The notes beneath the pieces were generated by a model that saw only the letters and a list, made by a program, of their open reading frames with translations, ran no database searches and was not told the DNA's origin. Below are positions 1-8,261 of a stretch of DNA of 64,000 nucleotides, piece after piece (positions within the stretch are counted from its first letter, which is position 1; each line of letters begins with the position of its first letter). This stretch comes from Deltaproteobacteria bacterium. GTDB lineage: Bacteria > Myxococcota > Myxococcia > Myxococcales > SZAS-1. The stretch is taken from assembly GCA_018266075.1 (NCBI GenBank), contig JAFEBB010000007.1, forward strand, positions 1 through 64,000. Direction: 5' to 3'. Made by a program: the position numbers and the translations under genes.

Positions 1-1
1 C

Positions 2-1444
2 GAATCGAAAGATCAGACCCCTGAATTTGGTCGGAACGATGGGGTCCACCTCACCGGGCTGCGCTTGATCCAGCGGGTCACCGTGGAGCCGCCAACGCCT
101 CTTCCGCAACTCACCATTACCCAGATCTCGGAGCACCAGCTCGTGGCGGAGTGGGACGAGCCGCACGGCACTCATGGCCAGGTGCTGGTCCTTGAGTTCG
201 AGCAAAACAATGCACCGACCATCGAGGCGAAGGTCGGCATCACGGTCACGCCCATCGCCGTCGCGCCAACTGGATCGGATGCGAACGCAGGAACGACGTC
301 GGCGCCACTGCGCACGCTCACCGCAGCGTTCGCCGTGGCTTCTTCGCACGATCTCGTCACGCTCCCAGCCGGTGACTACCCCGCGAGCCTCGAGAGCGTT
401 CCACGCTTGGCGGATCCCACCGATGCGGGCTCGTACCCGTGCAACGTCCCTGTGGACGTGGCGCTGAGCGGACCGTCGCCGACGACCAAAGCGAGGATCT
501 TCGACGACCTGGATGCAGGCGGTGCGCCGCTGGTCTTGTGCGGCGGAAACAAAGTCAGCAACGTCGAGGTCGACGGCTTCGATGTGGGAATTGCCGTTGT
601 TGGCAACGGCGACGGCTTCACGACCCAGGAACTCGACGATATCGACATCACCGGTGCTCGAAACGCAGGTCTTTACGCTCAGGCGTTCGCGAGCGGGCAC
701 GATGTGACCGTCGAGTCCTGTGGAGCGGGAGCAGTGGTTGCGCGAGCGAGCGGTATGCAGTGTGGGCTCAGACTTTCTAATGCTGTCTTCGATGACAACC
801 TGGGGTGCGGAATCGTCATCGGACCCGGCTGCGACGTTGTCCTGGGCGGCGAGGTGAAGAGAAACGGCGCCGCAAGCGATGGCGGCTTGCCAGGCGTGCT
901 TTTGAAAAACGGTATCTTCGACCCGCAGGCCGCGGTCGATATTGAAGACAACGTGGGCGATGGAATCGACGCCTTTGGACCGAACCCAGAATTGCATTCT
1001 GCAGGTACCATCTCTGGAAACCGGAATGGCATTTGGTACGCAGCCGATGGCGGCCCGTCGCTCCAGCTCATGGGCACCGCCATCACCGGGAATCGTGAGG
1101 TAGGACTTCGACTCAGCGGTCCCGTGCGCTCGGTCGTATGGGGAAATACGACTGAGATCGACCCGCAGCCGATTGCGGGCAACAGAGTCAACGTCCAGGT
1201 CGACCCCGACTTTCATGGAACTGTCGAGTTCGTCCGCACGATTCACTTCGACCCGAACGATGGCGGAGCCTTCCCCGACGCCGACGCATCCGGCCACGAG
1301 CGTCGCAATTGGAGCCTCAACGGCCAGCTGCTCATCGACGACGCGGGCTATACCACCGGCCCCTTCGACTGGGACGCAGGCGCGGGCGAAGGGCCGTACA
1401 ATTACAGGCTCTTGTCGGATGCCGGTCGGATCAAGTTCGACTGA
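2..1444 (+). CDS. Parallel beta-helix (DUF1565-like) surface protein, 5'-truncated by the window edge
   Basis: The reading frame is open to the first bases of the window, so the true start lies upstream; a TTG at 65 is probably internal. At least 480 residues are present. Near residue 100 is a DUF1565-like signature (GSDANAGT, then a proline-leucine-threonine step, then LPAGDY), typical of proteins entering a right-handed parallel beta-helix. The rest is rich in short Gly/Asn/Asp turns (NVEVDGFDVGI, ITGNREVGLRL) that fit stacked beta-helix coils. A fibronectin-like strand pattern precedes it. It is probably an exported or surface carbohydrate-binding or lyase-like protein; no catalytic residues could be assigned. 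The missing N-terminus prevents judging a signal peptide. Confidence 0.7.
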   Translation, partial: ESKDQTPEFGRNDGVHLTGLRLIQRVTVEPPTPLPQLTITQISEHQLVAEWDEPHGTHGQVLVLEFEQNNAPTIEAKVGITVTPIAVAPTGSDANAGTTSAPLRTLTAAFAVASSHDLVTLPAGDYPASLESVPRLADPTDAGSYPCNVPVDVALSGPSPTTKARIFDDLDAGGAPLVLCGGNKVSNVEVDGFDVGIAVVGNGDGFTTQELDDIDITGARNAGLYAQAFASGHDVTVESCGAGAVVARASGMQCGLRLSNAVFDDNLGCGIVIGPGCDVVLGGEVKRNGAASDGGLPGVLLKNGIFDPQAAVDIEDNVGDGIDAFGPNPELHSAGTISGNRNGIWYAADGGPSLQLMGTAITGNREVGLRLSGPVRSVVWGNTTEIDPQPIAGNRVNVQVDPDFHGTVEFVRTIHFDPNDGGAFPDADASGHERRNWSLNGQLLIDDAGYTTGPFDWDAGAGEGPYNYRLLSDAGRIKFD

Positions 1445-1592
1445 ACGCTGTCTCTGCAAAGCGGCCTGTTGCGCGAGTCACCGACGCGAATCCGCAGCAT
1501 CGCATTTGCATTCGAGCCATCTCCCGCGCGAGTCCATCGCCAAGCGGTCGCAAGGTGGCTTTGCCTGGCTTCGTTTTCCACATGCCTGAGAG

Positions 1593-2144
1593 TTACTTCT
1601 TCGCTTCGTACTGCAGCACCATCGCGCCCGACTTGAACTCCATCCGATTCACGAGCTTCAGGTCGACGTACCTGGACAATCCCGCGAACAGCGTCGGCCC
1701 ATGGCCCGCGATTCTGGGGTGCACGATGAACTCGTACTCGTCGATCAATCCCAGCTCGGCCAGCGCCTTCGGGAGCGTCACGCCACCGACGAAGAGGCCG
1801 TTCCCGGGCTGCTGCTTGAGCTCTTGAACGGCCTTCGCGAGATCTCCGCGCACGAGCTCCGCGTTCCAATCGACGCTCTTCAGCGTGCTCGAGACCACGT
1901 ACTTCTTGGCCGCGTTGATGGTGCGAGCGAAGGGCTTCATCCAATCCGGTAGCGCGGCCACGTTCTCCGGCGGCCGAAACGCCGACTCCATCATTTCGTA
2001 GATCACGCGGCCAAAGAGCAGCGCATCCGCGCGCGCGATGCCCTCGGTCGCATGGCGGTGCAACTCCTCGTCCGGGGCGATGCCGGCGCGGTGATCAACG
2101 CAGCCGTCGAGGGTGACGTTGATGGAGTAGCGAAGGGGGCGCAT
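1593..2144 (-). CDS. Dihydrofolate reductase-fold protein (RibD C-terminal family)
   Basis: This 183-residue protein matches the RibD C-terminal/DHFR-like family: an N-terminal strand (RYSINVTLDGCVDH), the ALLFGRVIYEMM helix region, a middle VSSTL segment, and the glycine-rich nucleotide-binding turn FVGGVTLPKAL, followed by the DEYEFIVHPRIAGHGPTLF strand. Members are NAD(P)H-dependent reductases of unknown substrate. The ATG at 2144 is chosen because family similarity begins there; the frame opens 25 codons earlier but that extension looks unlike the family. It faces away from the CAAX-type protease gene at 2314. A second family member sits at 38245, with different surrounding genes. Confidence 0.85.
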   Translation of the reverse strand: MRPLRYSINVTLDGCVDHRAGIAPDEELHRHATEGIARADALLFGRVIYEMMESAFRPPENVAALPDWMKPFARTINAAKKYVVSSTLKSVDWNAELVRGDLAKAVQELKQQPGNGLFVGGVTLPKALAELGLIDEYEFIVHPRIAGHGPTLFAGLSRYVDLKLVNRMEFKSGAMVLQYEAKK

Positions 2145-2222
2145 GGCGGGAGAGTAGCAAGACGCGCACCGATGAATCGGGAGCCCGCGGCTCCAAGGCT
2201 GGACGCGCTCGCCGTTCAAGCA

Positions 2223-2275
2223 TGGCGGTGCGGGTCAGCATTCTGGCGGACCAGGTCACGTTTCTTGCGCGGGCG
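2223..2275 (+). repeat. Dispersed 53-base element, copy A, with 21-base internal direct repeat
   Basis: Bases 2223-2275 align without gaps to 5056-5108 with about 43 of 53 positions identical. Each copy contains two TGGCGG cores exactly 21 bases apart (2223 and 2244 here), each followed by a GGTCA/GTCA-type block. Copy A lies 39 bases before the ATG of the CPBP protease gene. It is outside the coding regions called here, so protein conservation does not explain the similarity. A promoter or operator element, or a dispersed repeat family, are both possible. Confidence 0.6.
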
Positions 2276-2313
2276 CGCGGTAGCTCTTGGTGTGTCCTCC
2301 ACCGGAGCCTCGA

Positions 2314-3054
2314 ATGCGCCCGATCGCCGATGCCCTGTTCGTGCTCACCTCTTACGTCGTCCTCGCGCTGGGAGGCGCCCGCCTCCTCGCGCGCGCGGGC
2401 TTCTCCACCCGGCGCGGTGTCGATAATCGGCCGCGCCGGCCGGTGCTCCTGTTGGCCGCCGCGATCAACCTGGTGATCCTCGCGGTGGTGGTGGGCGAGC
2501 ACCTTCTCTTCGGCGGAGCGCTGGCGGATCTCGGATTGCGCGTCGAGGGCCGGGAGGTCCTGCTCGCCGCGTTCGCTGCAGCTGCCACAGGGAGCGGCGC
2601 AGTCCTGGTGAGCCGCGGCCGCGCCATTGCCACCCCGCACCTGGCTGGCGCTGGCGCGACCGTGGTGGCGACGCTCGCGTGCGCCGCGCTGATGGAGGAG
2701 GTGCTCTTCCGTGGGATCCTCCTCGCCGACCTGCGCGGGCTCGGCGTGATGGGCGCGGTGATCGTCTCCTCGCTGGTCTTCGCGGCGGTGCATGCGCTCA
2801 CCAACGAGGTGAGCTGGACGTCCCTCGCCGGCTGGCTCATCGGCGGCGTCTCGCTCGCGGGCTGCTTTCTCCTCTCGGGCTCGCTCGCCGTGGCCGTGGC
2901 GGCGCACCTGGCGCGAAACCTGGGGAACGTGTTCGTGGTGCAGCCGGCGCTCGAGGGCGAGAACCCCCACCCACACCGGAAGGAGCTGCGCCTGGCCTAC
3001 TACCTATCGACGGCGCTCGCGGCCACCGCCGTCGCCGCGCTCGCCCTCACCTGA
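2314..3054 (+). CDS. CPBP (CAAX protease/bacteriocin-processing) family intramembrane protease
   Basis: This 246-residue polytopic membrane protein carries the three CPBP motifs: EEVLFRG in one helix, FAAVH in the next and HLARN in a later one. The Glu-Glu/Arg and the two His are the expected catalytic and metal-binding residues of the Rce1/ABI intramembrane endopeptidases. The ATG at 2314 is preferred over a TTG at 2287 because GGAG lies about six bases before it. Its last 51 bases overlap, tail to tail, the end of the AraC-type regulator on the other strand. A second CPBP gene follows at 4288. The substrate is unknown; bacterial members include bacteriocin self-immunity and processing proteins. 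Confidence 0.88.
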   Translation: MRPIADALFVLTSYVVLALGGARLLARAGFSTRRGVDNRPRRPVLLLAAAINLVILAVVVGEHLLFGGALADLGLRVEGREVLLAAFAAAATGSGAVLVSRGRAIATPHLAGAGATVVATLACAALMEEVLFRGILLADLRGLGVMGAVIVSSLVFAAVHALTNEVSWTSLAGWLIGGVSLAGCFLLSGSLAVAVAAHLARNLGNVFVVQPALEGENPHPHRKELRLAYYLSTALAATAVAALALT

Positions 3055-4221
3055 GAGCTCGTGCGCCCGCCGAATCTTCGCCGGGGTCCTGCCCGTCCAG
3101 CGCTTGAAGGCGCGGTGGAACGCGCTGGGCTCCGAGAACCCGAGCAGGAACGCCACCTCTCCCACCGAAAGTCGATCGCTGGCCAGGTAGCGCAGCGCAA
3201 GCTCGTGGCGGACCTCGTCGAGCAACCGCAAAAAGGAGGTGCCCTCGGCCGTGAGGCGTCGGCTCAAGGTGCGCTCGCTCATCGCGAGCTGCCGGGCCAG
3301 CTCGCGAGCCGTCGGCGCCTGGCCACGGAGTCCGGCCACCAGGAGGCTGCGGACGCGCCCGGCCAGGTCGGGGGCGGTGGGCGTGGCCTCGAGCAGCGCG
3401 TGAGCCTGCGCTTCGAAGAAGCTCGCGAGGCCGGGATGGCCGTGTCGCGACGGCAGGGTGAGCCAAGCCTTCGGGAACACCAGCTCGTGGCGTTCGGCCC
3501 CGAAGACCAGCGGCGCCCGGAAGAACCCCGCCAGCGCGCTCACGTCGGCCGGCGACGCGTGGGCGAAGCGAACCTCCAGCGGGGTGAGCGCCTCGCCGGT
3601 GATCTCGCGCAACGCGCCCAGGTACTCGGCCAGGCCCAGCTCCACCAGCGCGCGTGCACCGACCGGGAACTGCCGGGCCTCGGGGACCGCACGGCGCACC
3701 AGCCGGCAGGGATCGCGTCCCGCCTCGAGCGTGTAGGCGTCGGAGGCAAAGAGCACGCGCCGGTAGCGCAGGCTTCGCTCGAGCGCGGCACCGAGGTCTG
3801 GCGCGGTGAGGCAGACGAAGCCAAGCACGCCCAGGGCGTCGATGCGAAGGCGCGCGGCGGCCCGGACCGCAAAGCCCTCGCCTCGGTCGGCCACGCCATG
3901 CTCGAGGAGGCGCAGCACCACCTCCGGGGCGCGCGCAGCGCTCGCCTGCGCGGGTGCACCTGGATCGAGCCCCAGCTCGCGCAGGATGCGGTCCGGGTCG
4001 AGACCCTCGGCGCGGAGCGCGCCGGGCAGCGGCGCGTACGATTCGATGTTGGAGATCAGGGTGTCGTTCCCGAACGGTGTCGAGCGAAGCGCGCGGGTTC
4101 CGTCTCGGGCGCGCCTCGTAGGAGTGATGGTGCCAGGGACCTCGGCGCGCGGGGACCTGGATGCTCCCGAGCTCGCGCCGGTGGTTCTCCAGCCCAGGTG
4201 GCCGTGGGCCTCTTGCGCCAT
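3004..4221 (-). CDS. AraC-family transcriptional regulator with Arabinose_bd-type N-terminal domain
   Basis: The 405-residue frame has an N-terminal sensory domain of the OruR/Arabinose_bd type (from about residue 58, IESYAPLPGALRAEG, to about 250) and a C-terminal two-helix AraC DNA-binding domain (about 306-390). The latter shows ARELARQLAMSERTLSRRL and VAFLLGFSEPSAFHRAFKRWTG, the standard first and second recognition regions. The first 55 residues are Arg/Ser-rich and unlike the family, so the true start may be a non-ATG codon near 4060. It is divergent from the CPBP gene at 4288 and overlaps the end of the CPBP gene at 2314, so control of one or both is plausible. The inducer is unknown. 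Confidence 0.87.
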   Translation of the reverse strand: MAQEAHGHLGWRTTGASSGASRSPRAEVPGTITPTRRARDGTRALRSTPFGNDTLISNIESYAPLPGALRAEGLDPDRILRELGLDPGAPAQASAARAPEVVLRLLEHGVADRGEGFAVRAAARLRIDALGVLGFVCLTAPDLGAALERSLRYRRVLFASDAYTLEAGRDPCRLVRRAVPEARQFPVGARALVELGLAEYLGALREITGEALTPLEVRFAHASPADVSALAGFFRAPLVFGAERHELVFPKAWLTLPSRHGHPGLASFFEAQAHALLEATPTAPDLAGRVRSLLVAGLRGQAPTARELARQLAMSERTLSRRLTAEGTSFLRLLDEVRHELALRYLASDRLSVGEVAFLLGFSEPSAFHRAFKRWTGRTPAKIRRAHELSGEGERGDGGGRERRR

Positions 4222-4287
4222 GTGCCCAACCGACGCCCGCGACCGGAAGGTCCCATTGATTCAGCCTCTACGATTGAGCTCTACGCG

Positions 4288-4995
4288 ATGATCAACGTCG
4301 GCATTTCAAGGATGGCCGTGCTCCGTGCGGCTCTGGCGAGTCCCATCGGGCGGCTGGGAACGCTCGCGCTCGCCATCCCGGTCTACATCTACCTGCCGGA
4401 TCTCCTCTTCCGGGGCTCCGGCCTGCTGGTCCTCGGGGCAGTGGTGCTCCTTCACGCCCGCTTCGTGGACGGCACGATCGAGCCGGTCGGCTTCACGCGG
4501 CCCGCGGTCCTCGGCCGCAGCCTGCGCCGAGGCTTCGTCGCCGCCCTTGCGCTCTACGCGCTCATGAAGTTCCTCGTGAACCCGGTCCTGCATCACCTCA
4601 CCCACCAGGCGGCAGACCTCAGCCGGCTCGATGCGCTGCGAGGCAACGTGCCCGCGGTGCTGCAATTCCTCCTGGAGGTCTGGACGACCGCCGCCGTGGG
4701 CGAGGAGGTGCTCTTCCGGGGCTTCGCGATCCGGCAGGTGACGGCGGCGCTGGGAGACTCCGTCCCAGCACGCGCATTGGCCGTGATCGTCTCGTCGGTC
4801 CTTTTCGGTCTGGCGCATGCGTATCAAGGTCTGACCGGGGTGCTCAGCACGGGCCTCACCGGAATGCTGCTGGCACTGCTCTTTCTGAGCGGTCGGCGCA
4901 GCCTATGGACGAACATCTTCGCGCACGGTTTCGTCGACACGGTGAGCATCCTGGTCATCTTCGCCAGCCTGGACCTGCGTCTGACCCGGCTCTGA
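4288..4995 (+). CDS. Second CPBP-family intramembrane protease
   Basis: This membrane protein of about 235 residues has the CPBP motifs GEEVLFRGFAIR, FGLAHAY and a final HGFVD, where Asp replaces the more usual Asn of motif three. The open frame runs far upstream, but that part is antisense to the AraC gene and is not protein-like. ATG 4288 (MINVGISR) or ATG 4312 (MAVLRAA, preceded by AAGG) are the sensible starts. It is only distantly similar to the CPBP protein at 2314, so this is not a recent tandem duplication. A small hairpin straddles its stop codon. The substrate is unknown. Confidence 0.85.
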   Translation: MINVGISRMAVLRAALASPIGRLGTLALAIPVYIYLPDLLFRGSGLLVLGAVVLLHARFVDGTIEPVGFTRPAVLGRSLRRGFVAALALYALMKFLVNPVLHHLTHQAADLSRLDALRGNVPAVLQFLLEVWTTAAVGEEVLFRGFAIRQVTAALGDSVPARALAVIVSSVLFGLAHAYQGLTGVLSTGLTGMLLALLFLSGRRSLWTNIFAHGFVDTVSILVIFASLDLRLTRL

Positions 4996-5031
4996 TTCGG
5001 AGCCGCGACGACAGCAGACCCCCAACTGCTG
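4987..5031 (+). terminator. Two short hairpins after the second CPBP gene
   Basis: CGGCTC at 4987-4992 pairs with GAGCCG at 5000-5005 around the stop codon, and CAGCAG at 5012-5017 pairs with CTGCTG at 5026-5031. There is no T tract, so these would be weak or Rho-assisted terminators at best. Confidence 0.3.
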
Positions 5032-5055
5032 CGGATGTTCAGGCGAGCGCCTGTT

Positions 5056-5108
5056 TGGCGGCGCGGGTCAGCAATTTGGCGGCGCGAGTCACGTTGCCTG
5101 CGCGAGCG
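5056..5108 (+). repeat. Dispersed 53-base element, copy B
   Basis: This is the partner of the element at 2223-2275. Two near-identical 17-base units, TTTGGCGGCGCGNGTCA, start at 5054 and 5075 (16 of 17 identical, period 21). They are followed by a CACGTT block and TGCGCG, also present in copy A. The element lies about 125 bases before the start of the Cys-rich lipoprotein gene at 5233. Confidence 0.6.
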
Positions 5109-5232
5109 GGCGATATGGATCGGTGGTCTCAACGCGCCGGCGGTGAGGTCCTGGGGGAACCCCTCTGTCCGCCGGCGAGGCAACCGGAATCGGCTCGCAT
5201 CCCGCGAGCGACCGCCGGCCCCGACCTGGACC

Positions 5233-7323
5233 ATGACCCGAACCTGTTCCCCCTGCCTGGTAGCGCTCGCGGCGGCTCTCCTCGCCGCCTGCTCTGGATC
5301 CACCTCCACCGTTGGCAGCACCGGCTCGCACGGCGCCGCCTCGTCCGCCGGTAGCGTGGGCTCGTCCAACGCCACCGCCGCAGGCGGCTCGGGCTCCACG
5401 GGAAGGACGGGGGCGGGCTCGACCAGCTCCGGCTCCTCCGGCTCGGGATCGACGGGCGCAGGCTCCACGAGCTCGGGCTCGAGCGGGTCGGGCTCGAGCG
5501 GGTCGGGCTCGAGCGGGTCGGCCTCGAGCGGCTCCACCGGCTCTGCCTCGAGCGGCTCCGGCAGCTCGGGCTCCAGCGGCTCGGGCTCGAGTGGCTCCTC
5601 GGGCTCGGGCTCCACCGGCGGCGCGAACACCGGCGACTTCTTCAGCTGCGGCTGCCTCGCCCCCTCGCCGTATTGCGATCCCCAGGGCAGCGGCTACTGC
5701 GTGCAGTGTCTGAGCGACGCCGACTGCGCCACCCCGACGCCGCGCTGCGCTCCCACGAACAGCTGCGTGGGGTGTCTGGGCGACCCGGACTGCGCCTCCG
5801 GGCAGGTCTGCGATCCCAACCTCAACCAGTGCATCGACGACTGCCGGTCGGCGGGCTGCGATTCGAACTTCAGCTGCGACACCGCGACGGGCCGGTGCGC
5901 GTGGGGCTGCCGTGCCGACAAGGAGTGCAGCCCGCAGTTCCCCTTCTGCAGCGGCTCCGATGGCGGGCTGGGGCACTGCTTCGGCTGCCGAAGCGATGCG
6001 GACTGCCCGGTGTGGACGCCCGGGTGCTCGGCCGGTGACGCGGGCGAAGGGAGCTGCGGCAGCGCCCTGAGCCAAGCCGACTGCCCGGCGCCGCTCACCT
6101 ACGACGCGAGCTTCGGCGCCTGCGTCTGCGACCCCGCCAACGACCTCTGCGGCCAGCTCTCGCCGCTCACCCCGAAGTGCGTGCTCACCCCCATCACCCA
6201 AATGCCCCAGTGCGGCTGCAGCGTGAACAGCGACTGCGCGGCCGGTGAGTTCTGCGATCTCTCCGACTTCTCCTACCTCGGTGCAGCCGGGGTGTGCGTC
6301 ACAGGCTGCGACACCGACGGCGGGCTGGCCGGCCACACCTGCGAGCAGCTCTCGACCTCCATCCCGCTCACCTGCAATCCCGCCCGGGGCCGGTGCTCCT
6401 CGTGCATGAGCAACACCGACTGCCAGGACCCGCGGCTCGGGGGGCCCGATCGCCCGATCTGCATTCCGGGCGGGGGCTACCAGGGCGGCGGCACCTGCGG
6501 CTGCCAGGTGGACACCGACTGCCCTGGCGGGGAGATCTGCGAGACCTCGATCATCTCGACCGGGCAGTGCGTGGCGAGCTGCAACGCCCCGGGCGGCCCG
6601 GACTGCCTGGACGTGGCGGCGACCAACGGGAGCGAGGCCTACTTCTGCGATTCCACGACCGGCCACTGCGTGCCCTGCAGCAGCGACGGAGAATGTCAGG
6701 GTCTCTTTGGACAGGTGAAGCCGGTCTGCGTGGGAGCGAGCACCGGCGCCGGCGAGTGCGGCTGCAGCACCAGCGCCGACTGCGATCCAGGCTCGGTTTG
6801 CCAGACAGCCGGTGGCGCCTTCGGGGCGGGGGCCTGCGCGCCCCGATGCGATGTCGCCGACGGCGGCGCGGACTACTGCACGGCCATCTCGGCCGGCTCG
6901 GCCACCGAGTGCAACGGCCTGGGACAGTGCGCGGTGTGCCTCACCGATCAGGACTGCGCGTTCAACGTGGACGGCAAGAACTACTGCGAGGTCGAGTCGG
7001 GCGGCTGCGTGTTGTGCACGTCGTACAACCAGTGTCGACAGGGTGCGCCCGGCTGTCTGAGCGATGTGGGCTGCGGCTTCTGCCACAGCGACGCCAACTG
7101 CGCTCCAGCCGCGCACTGCGACGCCAACACCGGGGTGTGTCGCTATCCCTGCCAGGTGAGCTTCGGCCAGACGGGTGGGGTGGCCTGTCCGCAGGGGCAG
7201 CCGTTCTGCAATGCGCTCGAGGGGACCTGCTTCGAGTGCCGGATCGACACGGACTGCAAGGAGCCGGGGCACACCCTGTCGGCCTGCAACACCGCGAACA
7301 ACCAGTGCGTCTACGGCGGCTGA
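5233..7323 (+). CDS. Large Cys-rich lipoprotein with Ser/Gly tether
   Basis: The protein has 696 residues. The ATG at 5233 gives a short signal peptide ending in the lipobox LLAAC (Cys20), so it should be lipidated and held at the membrane or cell surface. Residues of about 22-135 are almost only Ser, Gly, Thr and Ala. The remainder is a long array of small modules with spaced cysteines (CLSDADC, CRSDADC, CSVNSDCAAGEFCD, CQVDTDCPGGEICE), each about 40-60 residues. This resembles the Dickkopf/EGF-like Cys-rich repeats common in myxobacterial surface proteins and implies many disulfides. Upstream in-frame codons are non-coding in character. No enzymatic domain is visible; a binding or structural role is an inference. 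Confidence 0.88.
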   Translation: MTRTCSPCLVALAAALLAACSGSTSTVGSTGSHGAASSAGSVGSSNATAAGGSGSTGRTGAGSTSSGSSGSGSTGAGSTSSGSSGSGSSGSGSSGSASSGSTGSASSGSGSSGSSGSGSSGSSGSGSTGGANTGDFFSCGCLAPSPYCDPQGSGYCVQCLSDADCATPTPRCAPTNSCVGCLGDPDCASGQVCDPNLNQCIDDCRSAGCDSNFSCDTATGRCAWGCRADKECSPQFPFCSGSDGGLGHCFGCRSDADCPVWTPGCSAGDAGEGSCGSALSQADCPAPLTYDASFGACVCDPANDLCGQLSPLTPKCVLTPITQMPQCGCSVNSDCAAGEFCDLSDFSYLGAAGVCVTGCDTDGGLAGHTCEQLSTSIPLTCNPARGRCSSCMSNTDCQDPRLGGPDRPICIPGGGYQGGGTCGCQVDTDCPGGEICETSIISTGQCVASCNAPGGPDCLDVAATNGSEAYFCDSTTGHCVPCSSDGECQGLFGQVKPVCVGASTGAGECGCSTSADCDPGSVCQTAGGAFGAGACAPRCDVADGGADYCTAISAGSATECNGLGQCAVCLTDQDCAFNVDGKNYCEVESGGCVLCTSYNQCRQGAPGCLSDVGCGFCHSDANCAPAAHCDANTGVCRYPCQVSFGQTGGVACPQGQPFCNALEGTCFECRIDTDCKEPGHTLSACNTANNQCVYGG
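5475..5534 (+). repeat. 15-base tandem repeat encoding the Ser/Gly tether
   Basis: Three perfect copies of GGGCTCGAGCGGGTC occupy 5475-5519 and a variant follows at 5520-5534. They encode Gly-Ser-Ser-Gly-Ser units inside the lipoprotein tether. Such perfect repeats can change number by slippage without breaking the frame, since the unit is a multiple of three. Confidence 0.85.
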
Positions 7324-7427
7324 GCCCGCCGTCTGGCCATGGCAGCTCTCGAGGGACGATATCGTCCTGGCTCTTCAGGCGGGAACGGAAACGCGCTCTT
7401 TGGGCAAGGGAACTTGTCCAGACGATG

Positions 7428-7456
7428 CTCCAGCGGGAGCGACGCTCCCGCCGGAG
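7428..7456. terminator. Strong hairpin between convergent genes
   Basis: GCGGGAGC at 7433-7440 and GCTCCCGC at 7444-7451 form a perfect 8-pair stem with a 3-base loop. It is extended by CTCC (7428-7431) and GGAG (7453-7456) across one mismatch. It lies between the ends of the convergent genes at 5233-7323 and 7474-8115, so it could serve both. No T run follows on either strand. Confidence 0.5.
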
Positions 7457-7473
7457 AGCTACGAGCGTCACGA

Positions 7474-8115
7474 TCAGCTGGTCGAGCCGCTCGGCGTCGA
7501 GCCGTTCGCCGCGGCGCCGTTGGTCGAAGCCGCCGGGGCCGGGGCTGCCGCCTTGGCGGGAGTCTTCACGAGGGCCGCCGGGGTGGTCGTGTCGCCCTTC
7601 GCCTTCGGGCCGCCACCGGGGTAGGTGGCCGTCCACCAGTCCACCAGGTCATTGAGGCCCTCCGCGAGGCTGGGATACTCGGCCTGGAGCTCGGCGATGT
7701 CTCGCATGATCAGCGACGCCGCGTTCGCGAGGCGCACGAGCGCCGGCGCGGTAATCTGGTCGGCCATGGCCGCGCCGTGGACGAAGCGCGCGGCCACGCT
7801 CAGGCCCTCCTGGCAGAGCTCGGCGTCGTGGAGGATCTGCTCGGACTTGAGGCGGACGCCATAGAACTTGCGGACCTCCTCCTTGTTGAGCGTCGCGCAG
7901 GCTCGGCCGGTGAAGGCGTCGGCAACCGTGGGCAGGACGCGATCGGTGACGAGCGCCGGCAGCGGGTGGTTCTCGACGAACCGCACGTCCTCGACCCGTG
8001 GGGTGAGCGGGAGATTGGGATCGCCGTCGCGCGCGGGCGACCTCCCGATGGCCCTGTGGCCCGGCCCCTTCTTCTTGGTCTTCTGCCCACCGTTGCTGCC
8101 CAGTCGCTTCGCCAT
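7474..8115 (-). CDS. Hypothetical soluble protein with basic N-terminus and Ala/Pro-rich tail
   Basis: I do not recognise this 213-residue protein. It starts with a Lys/Gly-rich basic segment (KRLGSNGGQKTKKKGPGHR). A helical core of about 130 residues follows (LPALVTDRVLPTVADAF, EEVRKFYGVRLKSEQILHDAELC, then a ...SLAEGLNDLVDWW end). It finishes with an Ala/Pro/Thr/Ser-rich tail of about 45 residues. There is no signal peptide or membrane segment. The codon use matches the neighbours, so it looks like a real gene. It is preceded by a 406-base stretch holding a perfect dyad (8214-8229) and degenerate repeats. Confidence 0.75.
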   Translation of the reverse strand: MAKRLGSNGGQKTKKKGPGHRAIGRSPARDGDPNLPLTPRVEDVRFVENHPLPALVTDRVLPTVADAFTGRACATLNKEEVRKFYGVRLKSEQILHDAELCQEGLSVAARFVHGAAMADQITAPALVRLANAASLIMRDIAELQAEYPSLAEGLNDLVDWWTATYPGGGPKAKGDTTTPAALVKTPAKAAAPAPAASTNGAAANGSTPSGSTS

Positions 8116-8213
8116 GACCTACCCCCTTGCGTTCATCGGGCTCATGCCCGAGTCCTGCGACGCTTCCGTGCGCAGGCGGGAGCAACCCTCGCAAAATGGG
8201 CCGGTCGTCCGCG

Positions 8214-8229
8214 TATGCCGAACGGCATA
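8214..8229. promoter_or_regulatory. 16-base dyad, candidate operator of the 8115 gene
   Basis: TATGCCG (8214-8220) and CGGCATA (8223-8229) are perfect inverted repeats around a 2-base centre. The site is about 100 bases upstream of the start at 8115 on the minus strand. The spacing of half-sites fits a dimeric regulator; which one is unknown. The LuxR-type gene at 8522 is the nearest candidate. Confidence 0.35.
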
Positions 8230-8261
8230 GGCGCGGTCGATCGTTGTCCTGGCGGGAGCTC

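Noticed and set aside
3061-4287. In-frame N-terminal extension of the second CPBP gene
   Set aside because: This part is opposite the AraC gene, which has clear domains; its translation is low-complexity and not protein-like.
5475-5534. Tandem repeats as a possible CRISPR array
   Set aside because: The units are contiguous 15-base codon repeats without spacers, inside a reading frame.
5089-7272. Minus-strand open frame of over 700 codons opposite the Cys-rich lipoprotein
   Set aside because: Random-like Ala/Arg/Val composition without motifs; the plus strand has lipobox, tether and Cys modules.
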